Origin: Zobellella iuensis
GTDB taxonomy: Bacteria > Pseudomonadota > Gammaproteobacteria > Enterobacterales > Aeromonadaceae
Direction of reading: 5' to 3'
Length of the DNA: 64,000 nucleotides
NCBI RefSeq assembly: GCF_016746085.1
Contig: NZ_JAERTZ010000023.1
Span: forward strand, 1 to 64,000
Numbering within the stretch: the stretch's first letter is position 1; each line of letters begins with the position of its first letter. Made by a program: the position numbers and the translations under genes. This document shows positions 17,739-26,722 of the stretch, piece by piece. Below the pieces are notes generated by a model. That model saw only the letters and a list, made by a program, of their open reading frames with translations. It searched no databases and was not told the origin of the DNA.

Positions 17739-20259
17739 AGATTTATCAAATGTTGACATTGAGAAATCAATTATTGCAGCAAACAATACACTCACAATCG
17801 GTTGGAGCAGAAGAGGCTATGATAGAATATTCATCAACCAAATCCCATGGGAATTAAAAGATCCAAAGGAAAGATCTTGGAACTTCTTAATACATTGCTG
17901 GGATATGTTAGATAGTTTATTCAAAGCCTATCAAGAAACTCAGAATGAATTATATATAAGAAACTGCCTGTCCGTTGCACTAGACTGGACTAATTATGTA
18001 CATAGCACACCTCAGCACAGTATATCGCCAATGGTCTGGTATGATATGGCTGTTGGCATAAGGAGCTATAGACTAGCTTATCTGATTGATGTATTATCAG
18101 AAAAAAAATTAGTCTCCGAAGATATACTCGCAAGCTTGTGGGATGTCCTTGAGCAGCATAGACTTTACCTTGAGAATGATGAGAATATAATTTTCCATAA
18201 CAACCACGGCCTTTATCAAGCTGCAGGGCAAATTGCAATGGGCCGAAGATTTTGTCAAAAATCAGTAAACATGGAAAAAGCGTATACTCAAGGGAAAAAA
18301 CGCTTAAGATTCATGTTAATGCAGCAATTTTGCACTGACGGTATACATAAAGAGCACTCACCTGACTATCATAGAATGGTATATGAAACCATCAAAGCTC
18401 TTATTGATGCCGGCTTAGTTGATGACCAAGAAACGATAATTTTTTCAAGGGTAATAGAAGAATCACTGTCATGGTTTATTTTACCTGACCAACATATTAC
18501 TAACTTTGGTGACTCTGATTATCGCCTAATGAGCAGAAAGCCAGATGAAGCAATTAGGAAGTGGAATACACCTGAAATGCAGTATGTCGTTTCAGGCGGA
18601 ATGATAGGTAAAAAACCATCTAAATCATCGTCAAACTTTAGTGAAGGCGGCTATTACGTTGTAAAATCCCCATCTAAATATAATCCAGATAGCTTTTCTC
18701 AAACAAGTTATCTCGCTCAAATAGCGGCATTTCATTCGCGTGCACATAAGCATGCTGATGACTTAAGCTTTATATGGTCAGACAGGGGCTTTAATCTTTT
18801 AGTTGATGCAGGCCGGTACGGTTATATTGGAAAAGCAGAACAAGGTTCGGAGCTATGGCTTGATGGCTACTGGTATTCAGATGTGAACCGTGTTTATTGT
18901 GAATCGACAAGGGCACATAACACTCTTGAGTTTAACGATAAAAATTTTCCTAGAAAAACTGCAAAACCGTATGGCAGTGCAATAAGACGCGTTATTGAGT
19001 TAGAACAAGATATCTATGCAATCGAAACTGAATGCAAACACTTCAAATCAATAAGACATGCACGTTTAATTATTTATAAGCCTGCTCAATGGTTATTGGT
19101 TTTTGACTGGTTTCATGATAATGCCAATGAAACTCACCAAGTAAAGCAATGGTTCCATATAGATAAAAAACTACAAGCAAATATTTGCGAAAACGGATAC
19201 ACTATTCCTTTGTCACCCCATAGCGAACCATTACAAATTGCAAGCCTACTCAAAGGTCCAACTCCGTCTAAGATATATATTGGAGAAGAAGACCCTATAA
19301 TGCAAGGATGGTGGTCTGGACAGGAAAGAGAAATTGAAGAGAACCCTGCCTTCTATTTTGAACTAGAAAACGCTGCAACAGGAAATTTTGCTACACTTTT
19401 TACGTTTTCTAACTTATTACACCCTGACAAACAATGGTCAAAATCTAACACATCTGGACGTAAAGGACAATTCAGATGGATTGATGAATGTGGCACTCAC
19501 GAACTCTACTTTGAACGTCCAAAATCTGGCAACATAAGCATTGACTACAAACTAACAAACTTAACAGAAAAAAACATAACACTATTTCAAAATGACCAGC
19601 TGAATGATTTATCAAAAAAAATAACTCGCATATCATCACACCCCCCATCATCAATGGATCTTTTATTACGCCTATATGTATCTTGCACAAGAAAAAAACC
19701 TAATTTAGTTGTTGTATTAGGCGGTGGATTACCTGTGCTATCTATTGCAACAGCCTTGAAAACAAACAATTTTGGCAAGTTGATTTCTTTTTCACGCTCC
19801 GAAAATGAAGAGTTGACAACCAGAGAAATGTTGTTGTCTGAAGACCTATCATCTTGGGTAGAGTCACACCTGTTAAAACCAGCCCCAAAAAACATTGATA
19901 TTAAAAAAAACAAAGAAGATCATTTTGAACTTACAGTCAACTCAACTCTAAAAAACGAACCAAAAGTTGACATAATTTTACTAGACACTCCATACTGCAT
20001 AAATATCAAAGAAAATCTAAATAGTTTCATAAAAAACCTAACCTCCGGCTCACAAATATGGGTGCGGAAATTTATAAACCAAGATGAGCTAGATGGTTTC
20101 AGAACACTACTAAAACACTATAAGTTTGATTTTACTTGCTCAAATCTAGAAAGTGAAGGTTGTATATTTGTGTTAGAATCAGGAAAAACCTCGCTAACAG
20201 AGACAAAAAACAGAAAAGCAAAATTTAACTTTTCCATCGATGATAAATATCAAGGTTAA
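17725..20259 (+). CDS. Heparinase II/III-like protein with C-terminal methyltransferase-like domain
   Basis: The 844 residues begin with an alpha/alpha-toroid-like helical domain (about 30-280) containing HNNHGLYQAAGQIAMG and DGIHKEHSPDYHRMVYE. The heparinase II/III beta-sandwich follows (about 295-610) with the family signature HSRAHKHADDLSFIWSDRGF near residue 338 and DAGRYGY. Known members are uronate-polysaccharide lyases. There is no signal peptide, so it would act in the cytosol, where homologues sit in capsule and O-antigen loci with an unclear, perhaps synthetic or editing, role. Residues 640-844 are an extra domain with VVVLGGGLPVLSIATAL and VDIILLDTPYC, resembling a Rossmann methyltransferase fold. 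An alternative start lies at 17737 in the same AT-rich stretch. The gene is strongly AT-rich and lies next to a transposase remnant, which suggests transfer. Confidence 0.75.
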   Translation: MLPYEDLSNVDIEKSIIAANNTLTIGWSRRGYDRIFINQIPWELKDPKERSWNFLIHCWDMLDSLFKAYQETQNELYIRNCLSVALDWTNYVHSTPQHSISPMVWYDMAVGIRSYRLAYLIDVLSEKKLVSEDILASLWDVLEQHRLYLENDENIIFHNNHGLYQAAGQIAMGRRFCQKSVNMEKAYTQGKKRLRFMLMQQFCTDGIHKEHSPDYHRMVYETIKALIDAGLVDDQETIIFSRVIEESLSWFILPDQHITNFGDSDYRLMSRKPDEAIRKWNTPEMQYVVSGGMIGKKPSKSSSNFSEGGYYVVKSPSKYNPDSFSQTSYLAQIAAFHSRAHKHADDLSFIWSDRGFNLLVDAGRYGYIGKAEQGSELWLDGYWYSDVNRVYCESTRAHNTLEFNDKNFPRKTAKPYGSAIRRVIELEQDIYAIETECKHFKSIRHARLIIYKPAQWLLVFDWFHDNANETHQVKQWFHIDKKLQANICENGYTIPLSPHSEPLQIASLLKGPTPSKIYIGEEDPIMQGWWSGQEREIEENPAFYFELENAATGNFATLFTFSNLLHPDKQWSKSNTSGRKGQFRWIDECGTHELYFERPKSGNISIDYKLTNLTEKNITLFQNDQLNDLSKKITRISSHPPSSMDLLLRLYVSCTRKKPNLVVVLGGGLPVLSIATALKTNNFGKLISFSRSENEELTTREMLLSEDLSSWVESHLLKPAPKNIDIKKNKEDHFELTVNSTLKNEPKVDIILLDTPYCINIKENLNSFIKNLTSGSQIWVRKFINQDELDGFRTLLKHYKFDFTCSNLESEGCIFVLESGKTSLTETKNRKAKFNFSIDDKYQG

Positions 20260-20410
20260 TCTTCGGCAGACTAACCTTTCGCATTATTTTTACGGCAAAC
20301 AACATAAAAGCAAATAATTCATAAGCAAAAATATCAAAAAGCAGAAATCAACTACAGTTCATCTACATTCTACATAGCAATGTTATGATTCACACACCTA
20401 TCTGTGACTT

Positions 20411-20506
20411 GCTATTAACCCAGCTCGAATCTATACCACATTGACATTCAACAATATCAAAATTTTATATTGGAAAAAGTTAACCTATTTGAGAGCCGGA
20501 TTAGTA
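20411..20506. repeat. Right copy of a ~97-bp imperfect direct repeat
   Basis: GCTATTAACCC at 20411 through AACCTATTTGAG-AGCCGGATTA-GTAT matches the copy at 17020-17116, with conserved ends and a diverged centre. It lies 22 bp before glmM, exactly where base composition returns from AT-rich to GC-rich. The rest of the 269-bp gap (20260-20528) has no coding or hairpin signal that I can see. Confidence 0.75.
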
Positions 20507-20528
20507 TTTACATAATGGATAATGCTAT

Positions 20529-21851
20529 ATGACCAGAAAACACTTCGGCACCGACGGCGTTCGCGGCAAGGTCGGTCAATTTCCTATTACACCCGATTTT
20601 GTAATGAAGCTGGGCTGGGCCGCCGGCAAGGTGCTGTCGCAAACCGGCACCAAAACCGTGTTGATCGGCAAAGACACCCGTATTTCCGGCTATATGCTGG
20701 AGTCGGCGCTGGAAGCCGGGCTTTCCGCCGCCGGGCTTAACGCCGCCCTGCTGGGCCCCATGCCCACCCCGGCCATTGCCTACCTTACCCGCACCTTCCG
20801 GGCCGAGGCCGGCATTGTGATCAGCGCCTCGCACAACCCCTATTACGATAACGGCATCAAGTTTTTCTCCCACAACGGCACCAAGCTGCCGGACGAGGTA
20901 GAGCTGGCCATAGAGGCCATGCTGGAGCAGCCCATGGACTGTGTGGCCTCCAATGCGCTGGGCAAGGCCCGCCGCATTACCGATGCCGCCGGCCGTTATA
21001 TCGAGTTTTGCAAAAGCACCTTTCCGTCCGAACTCAGCCTGGAGGGCCTGCGCATTGTGCTGGATTGCGCCCACGGCGCCACCTACCACATTGCCCCGGC
21101 GGTATTCCAGGAGCTGGGCGCCGAGGTCATCACCATCGGCGCCAGCCCGGACGGCCTGAACATCAACGCTCAGGTCGGCTCCACCGCCCCCGCCGCCCTT
21201 ATCGCCGCCGTTAAGCAATACCGGGCCGATATCGGCATCGCCTTCGACGGCGACGGCGATCGCCTGGCCATGGTGGACCACAGCGGCCAACTGCTGGATG
21301 GGGACGAAATCCTGTTTATTCTGGCGCAACACGCCAGCCGCCTGGGCACCCTGGGCGGCGGCGTGGTGGGCACGCTCATGACCAACATGGCGCTGGAGCT
21401 GGCCCTGGCCGAGCGGAACATTCCCTTTGTGCGCGCCAAGGTGGGCGACCGCTATGTGATGGAGCAGTTGCAGCAGCACGGCTGGAAGCTGGGCGGCGAA
21501 AATTCCGGCCACATCATCAGCCTGGATCACAACAGCACCGGAGACGGCATTATCGCCGCCCTGCAGGTGCTGCGTGCCGCCGTAGGCCAGGGGCTGAGCT
21601 TAAAGGAGCTGCGTACCGGCCTTGCCCTGTTCCCCCAGCGGCTGGTGAACGTGCGCTTTGCCGCCGGCAGCAATCCGCTGGAAAGCCAGGCTGTTCAACA
21701 GCGCGTAACCGAGGCGGAAGGTAAACTGGCCGGCAACGGCCGGGTGCTGCTGCGCAAATCCGGTACCGAGCCGTTAATCCGCGTGATGGTGGAAGGTGCC
21801 GAAGTCCAGCAGGTGAATACCCTGGCCGAATATATTGCCGAGGCCATTTGA
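20529..21851 (+). CDS. glmM: Phosphoglucosamine mutase (capsule-locus copy)
   Basis: It interconverts glucosamine-6-phosphate and glucosamine-1-phosphate, supplying UDP-GlcNAc and hence the WecB/WecC branch. The 440 residues match GlmM. Seen are [11 protein letters not shown] at residues 5-15, the active-site serine loop [17 protein letters not shown] near residue 98, the metal loop [12 protein letters not shown] near residue 240, [12 protein letters not shown] near residue 325 and the phosphate-binding [15 protein letters not shown] near residue 412. The housekeeping copy normally sits next to folP and ftsH, which are absent here, so this is probably a second copy devoted to capsule precursors. 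It is GC-rich, in sharp contrast to the gene before it. Confidence 0.92.
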   Translation: MTRKHFGTDGVRGKVGQFPITPDFVMKLGWAAGKVLSQTGTKTVLIGKDTRISGYMLESALEAGLSAAGLNAALLGPMPTPAIAYLTRTFRAEAGIVISASHNPYYDNGIKFFSHNGTKLPDEVELAIEAMLEQPMDCVASNALGKARRITDAAGRYIEFCKSTFPSELSLEGLRIVLDCAHGATYHIAPAVFQELGAEVITIGASPDGLNINAQVGSTAPAALIAAVKQYRADIGIAFDGDGDRLAMVDHSGQLLDGDEILFILAQHASRLGTLGGGVVGTLMTNMALELALAERNIPFVRAKVGDRYVMEQLQQHGWKLGGENSGHIISLDHNSTGDGIIAALQVLRAAVGQGLSLKELRTGLALFPQRLVNVRFAAGSNPLESQAVQQRVTEAEGKLAGNGRVLLRKSGTEPLIRVMVEGAEVQQVNTLAEYIAEAI

Positions 21852-21860
21852 CTAACCACT

Positions 21861-21883
21861 CGGGCTGAATATTCCGCAGCCCG
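21861..21883 (+). terminator. Hairpin after glmM, possible weak terminator
   Basis: CGGGCTG-AATATTCCG-CAGCCCG forms a 7-bp GC-rich stem ten bases after the glmM stop. The run of T bases (CCCTTTTATC) follows about 7 nt later rather than immediately, so termination is uncertain. Confidence 0.35.
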
Positions 21884-21930
21884 GTTGCTCCCTTTTATCT
21901 CCACTTCATTTTACTGATCAAGGAACTGCA

Positions 21931-24009
21931 ATGAATCATGCTGTAACTTTTCCATCGGACTTTGCTAAAGGCAACGCCTTGTTGCGCCGGGGTAAGTTAT
22001 CTGGTGCAATCGATGCCTTTCTTAAAGCAATCGATAGCAATCCGGGCTTTGTACACTATTATCTGAACCTTTCCTGGGCACTGTTACCCGGCGATATTCA
22101 GGCTAAGGATGTCAACGACGTATTGCGTAGCGTTACAGCTCATGGCAAACCGCTGGTGTCTTCAAACACTTATAAGCTTGTGCAGCAGTCCCAAATGGTA
22201 AACGGTAAGTGGTATGTAACGGAGTACCGCCACTGGCTCCCAGAGGGAGTCGATCCTATTCTCCACTATCTTATTTTAGGCTGGCGATTGGGCTTAAACC
22301 CCTGCAAACGGTTCGATACCCAGTTTTATCTGCGCGCACATGCCAGCGAACTGGCAGAGCGCGAAAACCCACTGCTGCACTATTTACGGGTCGGCCAAAA
22401 AAAGGGCAACCCCATCAAAAGTCAGTCACTAAAAACTCATGTGGCGGTTAACCTGTGGGGCGGACATTCAGTCTCTGCCCTAAAGGAGCTTTCAACCATC
22501 TACACGGATGAAAGCGTCGACAAGGCACAACGCTGGTGGGCACTTTGGCACACTGCCCGCTGGCGTTATTTTTGCGGAGAATTTGAGGAAGCAGAGCGCT
22601 TGTCCAAAGAAATGGACCTGATGGGCAGCATCTATCAGAAACTCAAAGAAAGCGTATACCTGCGCTATTTCTGCCAGCTACTGCAAGGCCGGCATCAAGA
22701 TGCACGCAGCACTATGGAAGCCTACCTGCAGCGGGCGCCTAAAGATGCAGATGCGCTCCTGGCTTACAGCAACAGCCTGCAAAGCGACGATAAACGCCTG
22801 GCGGTAATCAATCAGGCTTATGCCTTACATGACCTGGCCGGTATGCAAAGGCTGGATACCAGCAAGCCTCTCGCTATTGATAACATCAAAAGCCAGCCCG
22901 TAAAGGCCTGCCAGGAAAATATTAAAGTTTCAATCATCATGCCCATCTATCAGGCAGAAGATCAGGTAGAAATTGCTATTCGCTCGCTGCTTTCTCAAAG
23001 TTACCGGAATATCGAAATCATCGCGGTGGATGACTGTTCGCCCGACGGCACTTTTTCTGTGTTAAAACGCCTGGCCAAGCAAGATGCGCGGATCAAGGCC
23101 GTGCAGCCTCCCCAAAACGGTGGTGCCTACGCGGCTCGCAACTATGGCCTGGGCTTCGCCACTGGTGATTTAGTCACCACCCACGACAGTGATGACTGGT
23201 CGCACCCACAAAAAATTGAAATCCAGGTACGCTATCTGCAAGCTCATCCAAAGGTCAAGGGCTGTGCCGTTCACTGGATCCGCGCTCAGCAGGACTTGCG
23301 TTTCACTCAAAACTGGCGCCCCAACAACGTGCTCACTCATTGGAGCCAGTCCTCTTTCATGTTCAGACGCGAGATTTTGGATGCCATCGGCAACTGGGAT
23401 CATGTCCGCATTGGTGGCGATACCGAGTACATTTGGCGTATGCAGGCCCACTATGGCAAGGCTTCTTTTGCCAAAATACTGCCCGAGATCCCGCTGGCAT
23501 TCGCACTGGATGAAGAGTCATCTCTTACCCGAACCAAGGCCACCCATGTACGTACTGTCTACTATGGTCTGCGGCATATTTACCGTGAGTCTTGTGCCTG
23601 GTGGCATAGTACCGGCAAGAACCTGCATGTATCCGATGCCAGTCAAAAGCGTACCTTCCCAGCTCCTCGCAGTATGTTCGAGCGGAGCGATCAGCCGTTG
23701 CACTACAACATTCTAATAGCCGGTGACTTCTCCCGCTTGGAAGACTGTAAAAAAATTGCCAAAAAAGTGCGGCAGCAAGGTAACCAAAATCAGCGTGTTT
23801 GCTTGTTCCACTGGCCGGATTTCAATAAAAAACCCGAACCATTGTGCAATCTTTACTTTGAGCTGCTCAAGCAAAACCGTGTTGAGCCTGTTGTAATGGG
23901 CCAGGTAGTTACCTGTAAAGAATACTTGATCACCGATATGGCGTTACTTCAGTACCCTCTGGATGGTTATCCGGAAATGCAGGAATTTGACAATTGGAAA
24001 GCACTATGA
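21931..24009 (+). CDS. GT2 glycosyltransferase with N-terminal TPR and WYL-like repeat modules
   Basis: The 692 residues start with a TPR-like segment (GNALLRRGKLSGAIDAFLKAI, residues 11-31). Next come two copies of a short aromatic repeat (about 95-170; DPILHYLILGWRLGLNPCKRFDTQFYLRA and then NPLLHYLRVG), which also occurs in the 31603 and 33498 proteins. The GT2 (GT-A) domain spans about 330-545, with VSIIMPIYQAEDQVEIAIRS, IIAVDDCSPDGT and HDSDDWSHPQKIE, which contains the DxD motif. A C-terminal region of about 140 residues is unrecognised. The GT2 domain is a close paralogue of that in the 33498 protein. Its stop overlaps the next start by four bases. Confidence 0.85.
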   Translation: MNHAVTFPSDFAKGNALLRRGKLSGAIDAFLKAIDSNPGFVHYYLNLSWALLPGDIQAKDVNDVLRSVTAHGKPLVSSNTYKLVQQSQMVNGKWYVTEYRHWLPEGVDPILHYLILGWRLGLNPCKRFDTQFYLRAHASELAERENPLLHYLRVGQKKGNPIKSQSLKTHVAVNLWGGHSVSALKELSTIYTDESVDKAQRWWALWHTARWRYFCGEFEEAERLSKEMDLMGSIYQKLKESVYLRYFCQLLQGRHQDARSTMEAYLQRAPKDADALLAYSNSLQSDDKRLAVINQAYALHDLAGMQRLDTSKPLAIDNIKSQPVKACQENIKVSIIMPIYQAEDQVEIAIRSLLSQSYRNIEIIAVDDCSPDGTFSVLKRLAKQDARIKAVQPPQNGGAYAARNYGLGFATGDLVTTHDSDDWSHPQKIEIQVRYLQAHPKVKGCAVHWIRAQQDLRFTQNWRPNNVLTHWSQSSFMFRREILDAIGNWDHVRIGGDTEYIWRMQAHYGKASFAKILPEIPLAFALDEESSLTRTKATHVRTVYYGLRHIYRESCAWWHSTGKNLHVSDASQKRTFPAPRSMFERSDQPLHYNILIAGDFSRLEDCKKIAKKVRQQGNQNQRVCLFHWPDFNKKPEPLCNLYFELLKQNRVEPVVMGQVVTCKEYLITDMALLQYPLDGYPEMQEFDNWKAL

Positions 24010-25031
24010 GCTTGAACAGTCAAGAAAGCATCGAGATGCTTCTGGATAGCATCAAGAATGAAGAGTTAAAAATAAAGGATCTTCAGGCCTATAAAGCGCG
24101 GCTCACGGAAAAATTGCTAAAAGAGCTCAACGGTCACGGTAAAGAGCATAAAACAGACACTTTAAAAAAACTCTCAGCACTGCTATCCGTTGACGAGCTG
24201 ACGGAACCCGTTACTCGGCTGTTCAGTCAATCAAAGGTACCTCTTTACCAAGCGGCTTCATTTAAAAGACTATTGGTACAAGCAACTCGCAAACGGCAGC
24301 TGTATAATTTTCAACCAGAATGGAAACTTAACAACAAACGCTATGCTTATGAGTTTATTGATAAACTAGGCATCAAACGCCCTGAAACATATACACAGAA
24401 AGCATCATTGGCATCAATTACACTTCAACCTGGTAGTGTTTTGAAGCCAGAAAACGGGGCATCCAGCATTGGCGTTTTTATTATTGGTCATAATAATAAG
24501 GCGCAAGAGGTTCGCACCGGCGAACTGATGGATCTGGATCTAGTCATAGAAAAGGCTCGCCACTATCTCGACAAAAAAATGGTACAGAGTGATCAGTGGA
24601 TACTGGAGGAGTTTGTTGGCGACTTTGAAGATGGGTCTCCGCTGCCGGCTCGCGATCTGAAATTCTATTGTTTTTATGGCGAAATTGGCTTTGTGCTTGA
24701 AGTTGATAGAACCAACAAAGCACGTTATTGCGAATGGATGCCCGATGGCACCCTGGCAGACACGGGCCGTTATGCTAGCAAGCGCTTTGATGGAAATGGC
24801 TTTTCACCTGAAGAAAAACACCTGGCCGAAAACATCAGCAAACAAATTCCCACACCTTTTATAAGAATAGATTTTTTAAAGAACAGCAACAGATTTGTAT
24901 TCGGTGAATTCACCCCTCGCCCAGGGCAATTTTCGTCCTTTAGCCAAGATTTTGACCGGTATCTTGGCGAGTGTTATTTAAAGGCAGAGAGCAAATTAAT
25001 GCAATCCATCCTGGACAACACAAAGAGATAA
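24006..25031 (+). CDS. TupA-like ATP-grasp ligase
   Basis: The 341-residue protein belongs to the TupA-like ATP-grasp family, named after a Bacillus enzyme required for teichuronopeptide, a polyglutamate-polyglucuronate amide polymer. Residues 1-100 are mainly helical and charged. The ATP-grasp fold follows, with VLKPENGASSIGVF near residue 145, ILEEFVGDFEDG near residue 200 and the metal-binding end IRIDFLKNSNRFVFGEFTPRPGQFSSF near residue 290. I chose the ATG at 24006, which overlaps the upstream stop (ATGA), over the frame opening at 23994. A role in forming an amide or ester link on a capsule uronic acid is inference from the family and from the ugd and wecC genes of this locus. Confidence 0.75.
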   Translation: MSLNSQESIEMLLDSIKNEELKIKDLQAYKARLTEKLLKELNGHGKEHKTDTLKKLSALLSVDELTEPVTRLFSQSKVPLYQAASFKRLLVQATRKRQLYNFQPEWKLNNKRYAYEFIDKLGIKRPETYTQKASLASITLQPGSVLKPENGASSIGVFIIGHNNKAQEVRTGELMDLDLVIEKARHYLDKKMVQSDQWILEEFVGDFEDGSPLPARDLKFYCFYGEIGFVLEVDRTNKARYCEWMPDGTLADTGRYASKRFDGNGFSPEEKHLAENISKQIPTPFIRIDFLKNSNRFVFGEFTPRPGQFSSFSQDFDRYLGECYLKAESKLMQSILDNTKR

Positions 25032-25033
25032 CA

Positions 25034-26065
25034 ATGAACGTATTATTTGTTGGCGGGAGCAATCTGGTTATTAAAAACGGCCTTTCGACCATTATCCCAA
25101 AAATATTAAGAGATAGTGGATTAGATATTGAAAATACTTACAATATCTCTGTCGGAGCAACCACGACTTTATTTGGATTGGAAAGCCTATCTTTATTTAT
25201 AAAGAAAGACGTTGATTTGATTTTCATTGAATATGGAATCAACGACTTACCTCTATTTGTAAATGACAAAGCACTCTGGGATGCAGCGTTCACCTCACTA
25301 CTTTCATTGGTCGCCAAGAAATATCCATCTGCACATATCGTAACCATCCTACTTGGAAGGCAGAAGGACAGATTCTGGAACAGCCAGAAAAAAATGCACC
25401 AAAGAATGAGGGAGATATCAAATAACTTCAATGCCTTGATAGTTGACATTGATTCACATTTAAAAAACAAAAGAGAATCTCTTTCCAACTTTTCAGACTT
25501 TTACCTTGATGAAAGTCATTATAAGTCCCCATCGGTAACTGGCTACATCTCCCAAACAATTGTATCAGACTACCTTCTAAACAAAGAACTGGGCTACTTT
25601 CGTGCGCCCCCCAGCAGAAACACATCAGAAAGCTTATCTGTTTATGGCATTTCGGGTGCGGTTAGTAGCTTCGAGAACTCCCGATTTCATAAGCAAACAA
25701 CTATTCTTGAAAAAGAGAATTCTGTTGAAGTTTTTGTGAAAGGTAACCCTGTTGGAATCTCTTTCATATCCGCTTCAGATTCTTGCTCGTTACTTATTGA
25801 AAGTGAAGGCTTAAAGAAAATAATAAACACCAAAAGAAAAAAATCCACAGCAGGAAAATTCAGCTTTATATTAAAGCAAATACCCTTATATGGATTTTAT
25901 AAAAAAGACACCAGTAAAAAAGATGTGAGAAAAATAAAACTCACCGCTTTAGATAACGGCTCCAAACTTTGGGACGCCGATGCGGTGCAGCGTACATATG
26001 GAATGGAACCCGCAAGTAAAGATAGTAAAGGCAGTGTCTACATATCTCACATATCATCATTCTAA
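25034..26065 (+). CDS. SGNH/GDSL-like hydrolase, capsule-associated
   Basis: The frame opens at 24971, but the ATG at 25034, two bases after the previous stop, fits the operon better and gives 343 residues. The N-terminal 190 residues resemble an SGNH hydrolase: LFVGGSNLVIKNG (block I, nucleophile Ser in GGSN), FIEYGINDLPL (block III GxND near residue 72) and FYLDESHYKSPSVTGY (block V D-x-x-H near residue 158). The C-terminal 150 residues are a separate, beta-rich region of unknown function. Such enzymes add or remove acyl groups on glycans. There is no signal peptide, so it probably acts in the cytosol. The gene is AT-rich. Confidence 0.7.
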   Translation: MNVLFVGGSNLVIKNGLSTIIPKILRDSGLDIENTYNISVGATTTLFGLESLSLFIKKDVDLIFIEYGINDLPLFVNDKALWDAAFTSLLSLVAKKYPSAHIVTILLGRQKDRFWNSQKKMHQRMREISNNFNALIVDIDSHLKNKRESLSNFSDFYLDESHYKSPSVTGYISQTIVSDYLLNKELGYFRAPPSRNTSESLSVYGISGAVSSFENSRFHKQTTILEKENSVEVFVKGNPVGISFISASDSCSLLIESEGLKKIINTKRKKSTAGKFSFILKQIPLYGFYKKDTSKKDVRKIKLTALDNGSKLWDADAVQRTYGMEPASKDSKGSVYISHISSF

Positions 26066-26080
26066 AGAGAAGTTTAAGCT

Positions 26081-26641
26081 ATGTCATGGTCTCTTAAGTT
26101 TATTGATGAAGCACGTTCTTTCGAAAGATGGGGCGTATTAAAACAAGAAATTATTACTCTTGAAGAGTTTGAGAAAAGAGATGGGTTGAAAAGTGGAATT
26201 TATTCAATTTATGCAAATGGCGCTCTTGTTGATATAAACATTGATATAGTTGAGAGTCTGCCATTGATCGTTTTCTTCAACGGCGCTCAAAAAAGAACTC
26301 CCGAGGTCACACTGCCTGTATTCTCTGGTCTGAATGTCACCCCCAAAGGCATGACAAGTAGGCTGTCAATCAATGACCCATCTCTTTACATGGGTGATGA
26401 TATGTTAATGTCTTGGTATGCGGGTTCAAGATTTGTGCCTTTGCAAAAAGAAATCATCCCACGAATCATTTCTAAAGTAGTGCAATCAATAGATGCTAGC
26501 CGATTGATTTTCTCTGGTGGTTCGGCCGGAGGCTTTGCCAGCCTTTATTATTCAAAACATTTCAAAGATGCCATTTGCATCACTTCCAACCCTCAGACTT
26601 CCATAAGCACCAAGAGAGTTCTGGAGCAAGCTCATATATAA
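26081..26641 (+). CDS. Shortened alpha/beta-hydrolase-like protein, possibly decaying
   Basis: The 186 residues look like the N-terminal part of a larger alpha/beta-hydrolase: a beta-rich start, PLIVFFNGAQKR near residue 65, and a nucleophile elbow FSGGSAGGFASLYYS (residues 145-159). The acid and histidine expected later are missing from this frame. The stop falls in CATATATAAC. One frame over, reading continues as YNVVTHHSIDELFSSQ and on to a stop near 26709, so a slip in the AT dinucleotide run may have truncated it. Even the fused version would be only about 209 residues, so a larger deletion is also possible. It may be inactive. Confidence 0.55.
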   Translation: MSWSLKFIDEARSFERWGVLKQEIITLEEFEKRDGLKSGIYSIYANGALVDINIDIVESLPLIVFFNGAQKRTPEVTLPVFSGLNVTPKGMTSRLSINDPSLYMGDDMLMSWYAGSRFVPLQKEIIPRIISKVVQSIDASRLIFSGGSAGGFASLYYSKHFKDAICITSNPQTSISTKRVLEQAHI

Positions 26642-26722
26642 CGTTGTTACCCATCATTCAATTGATGAGCTATTCTCCAGTCAATCCGCATCAGAGCTAT
26701 TTGTCTAGAACAGAGAATAAGA

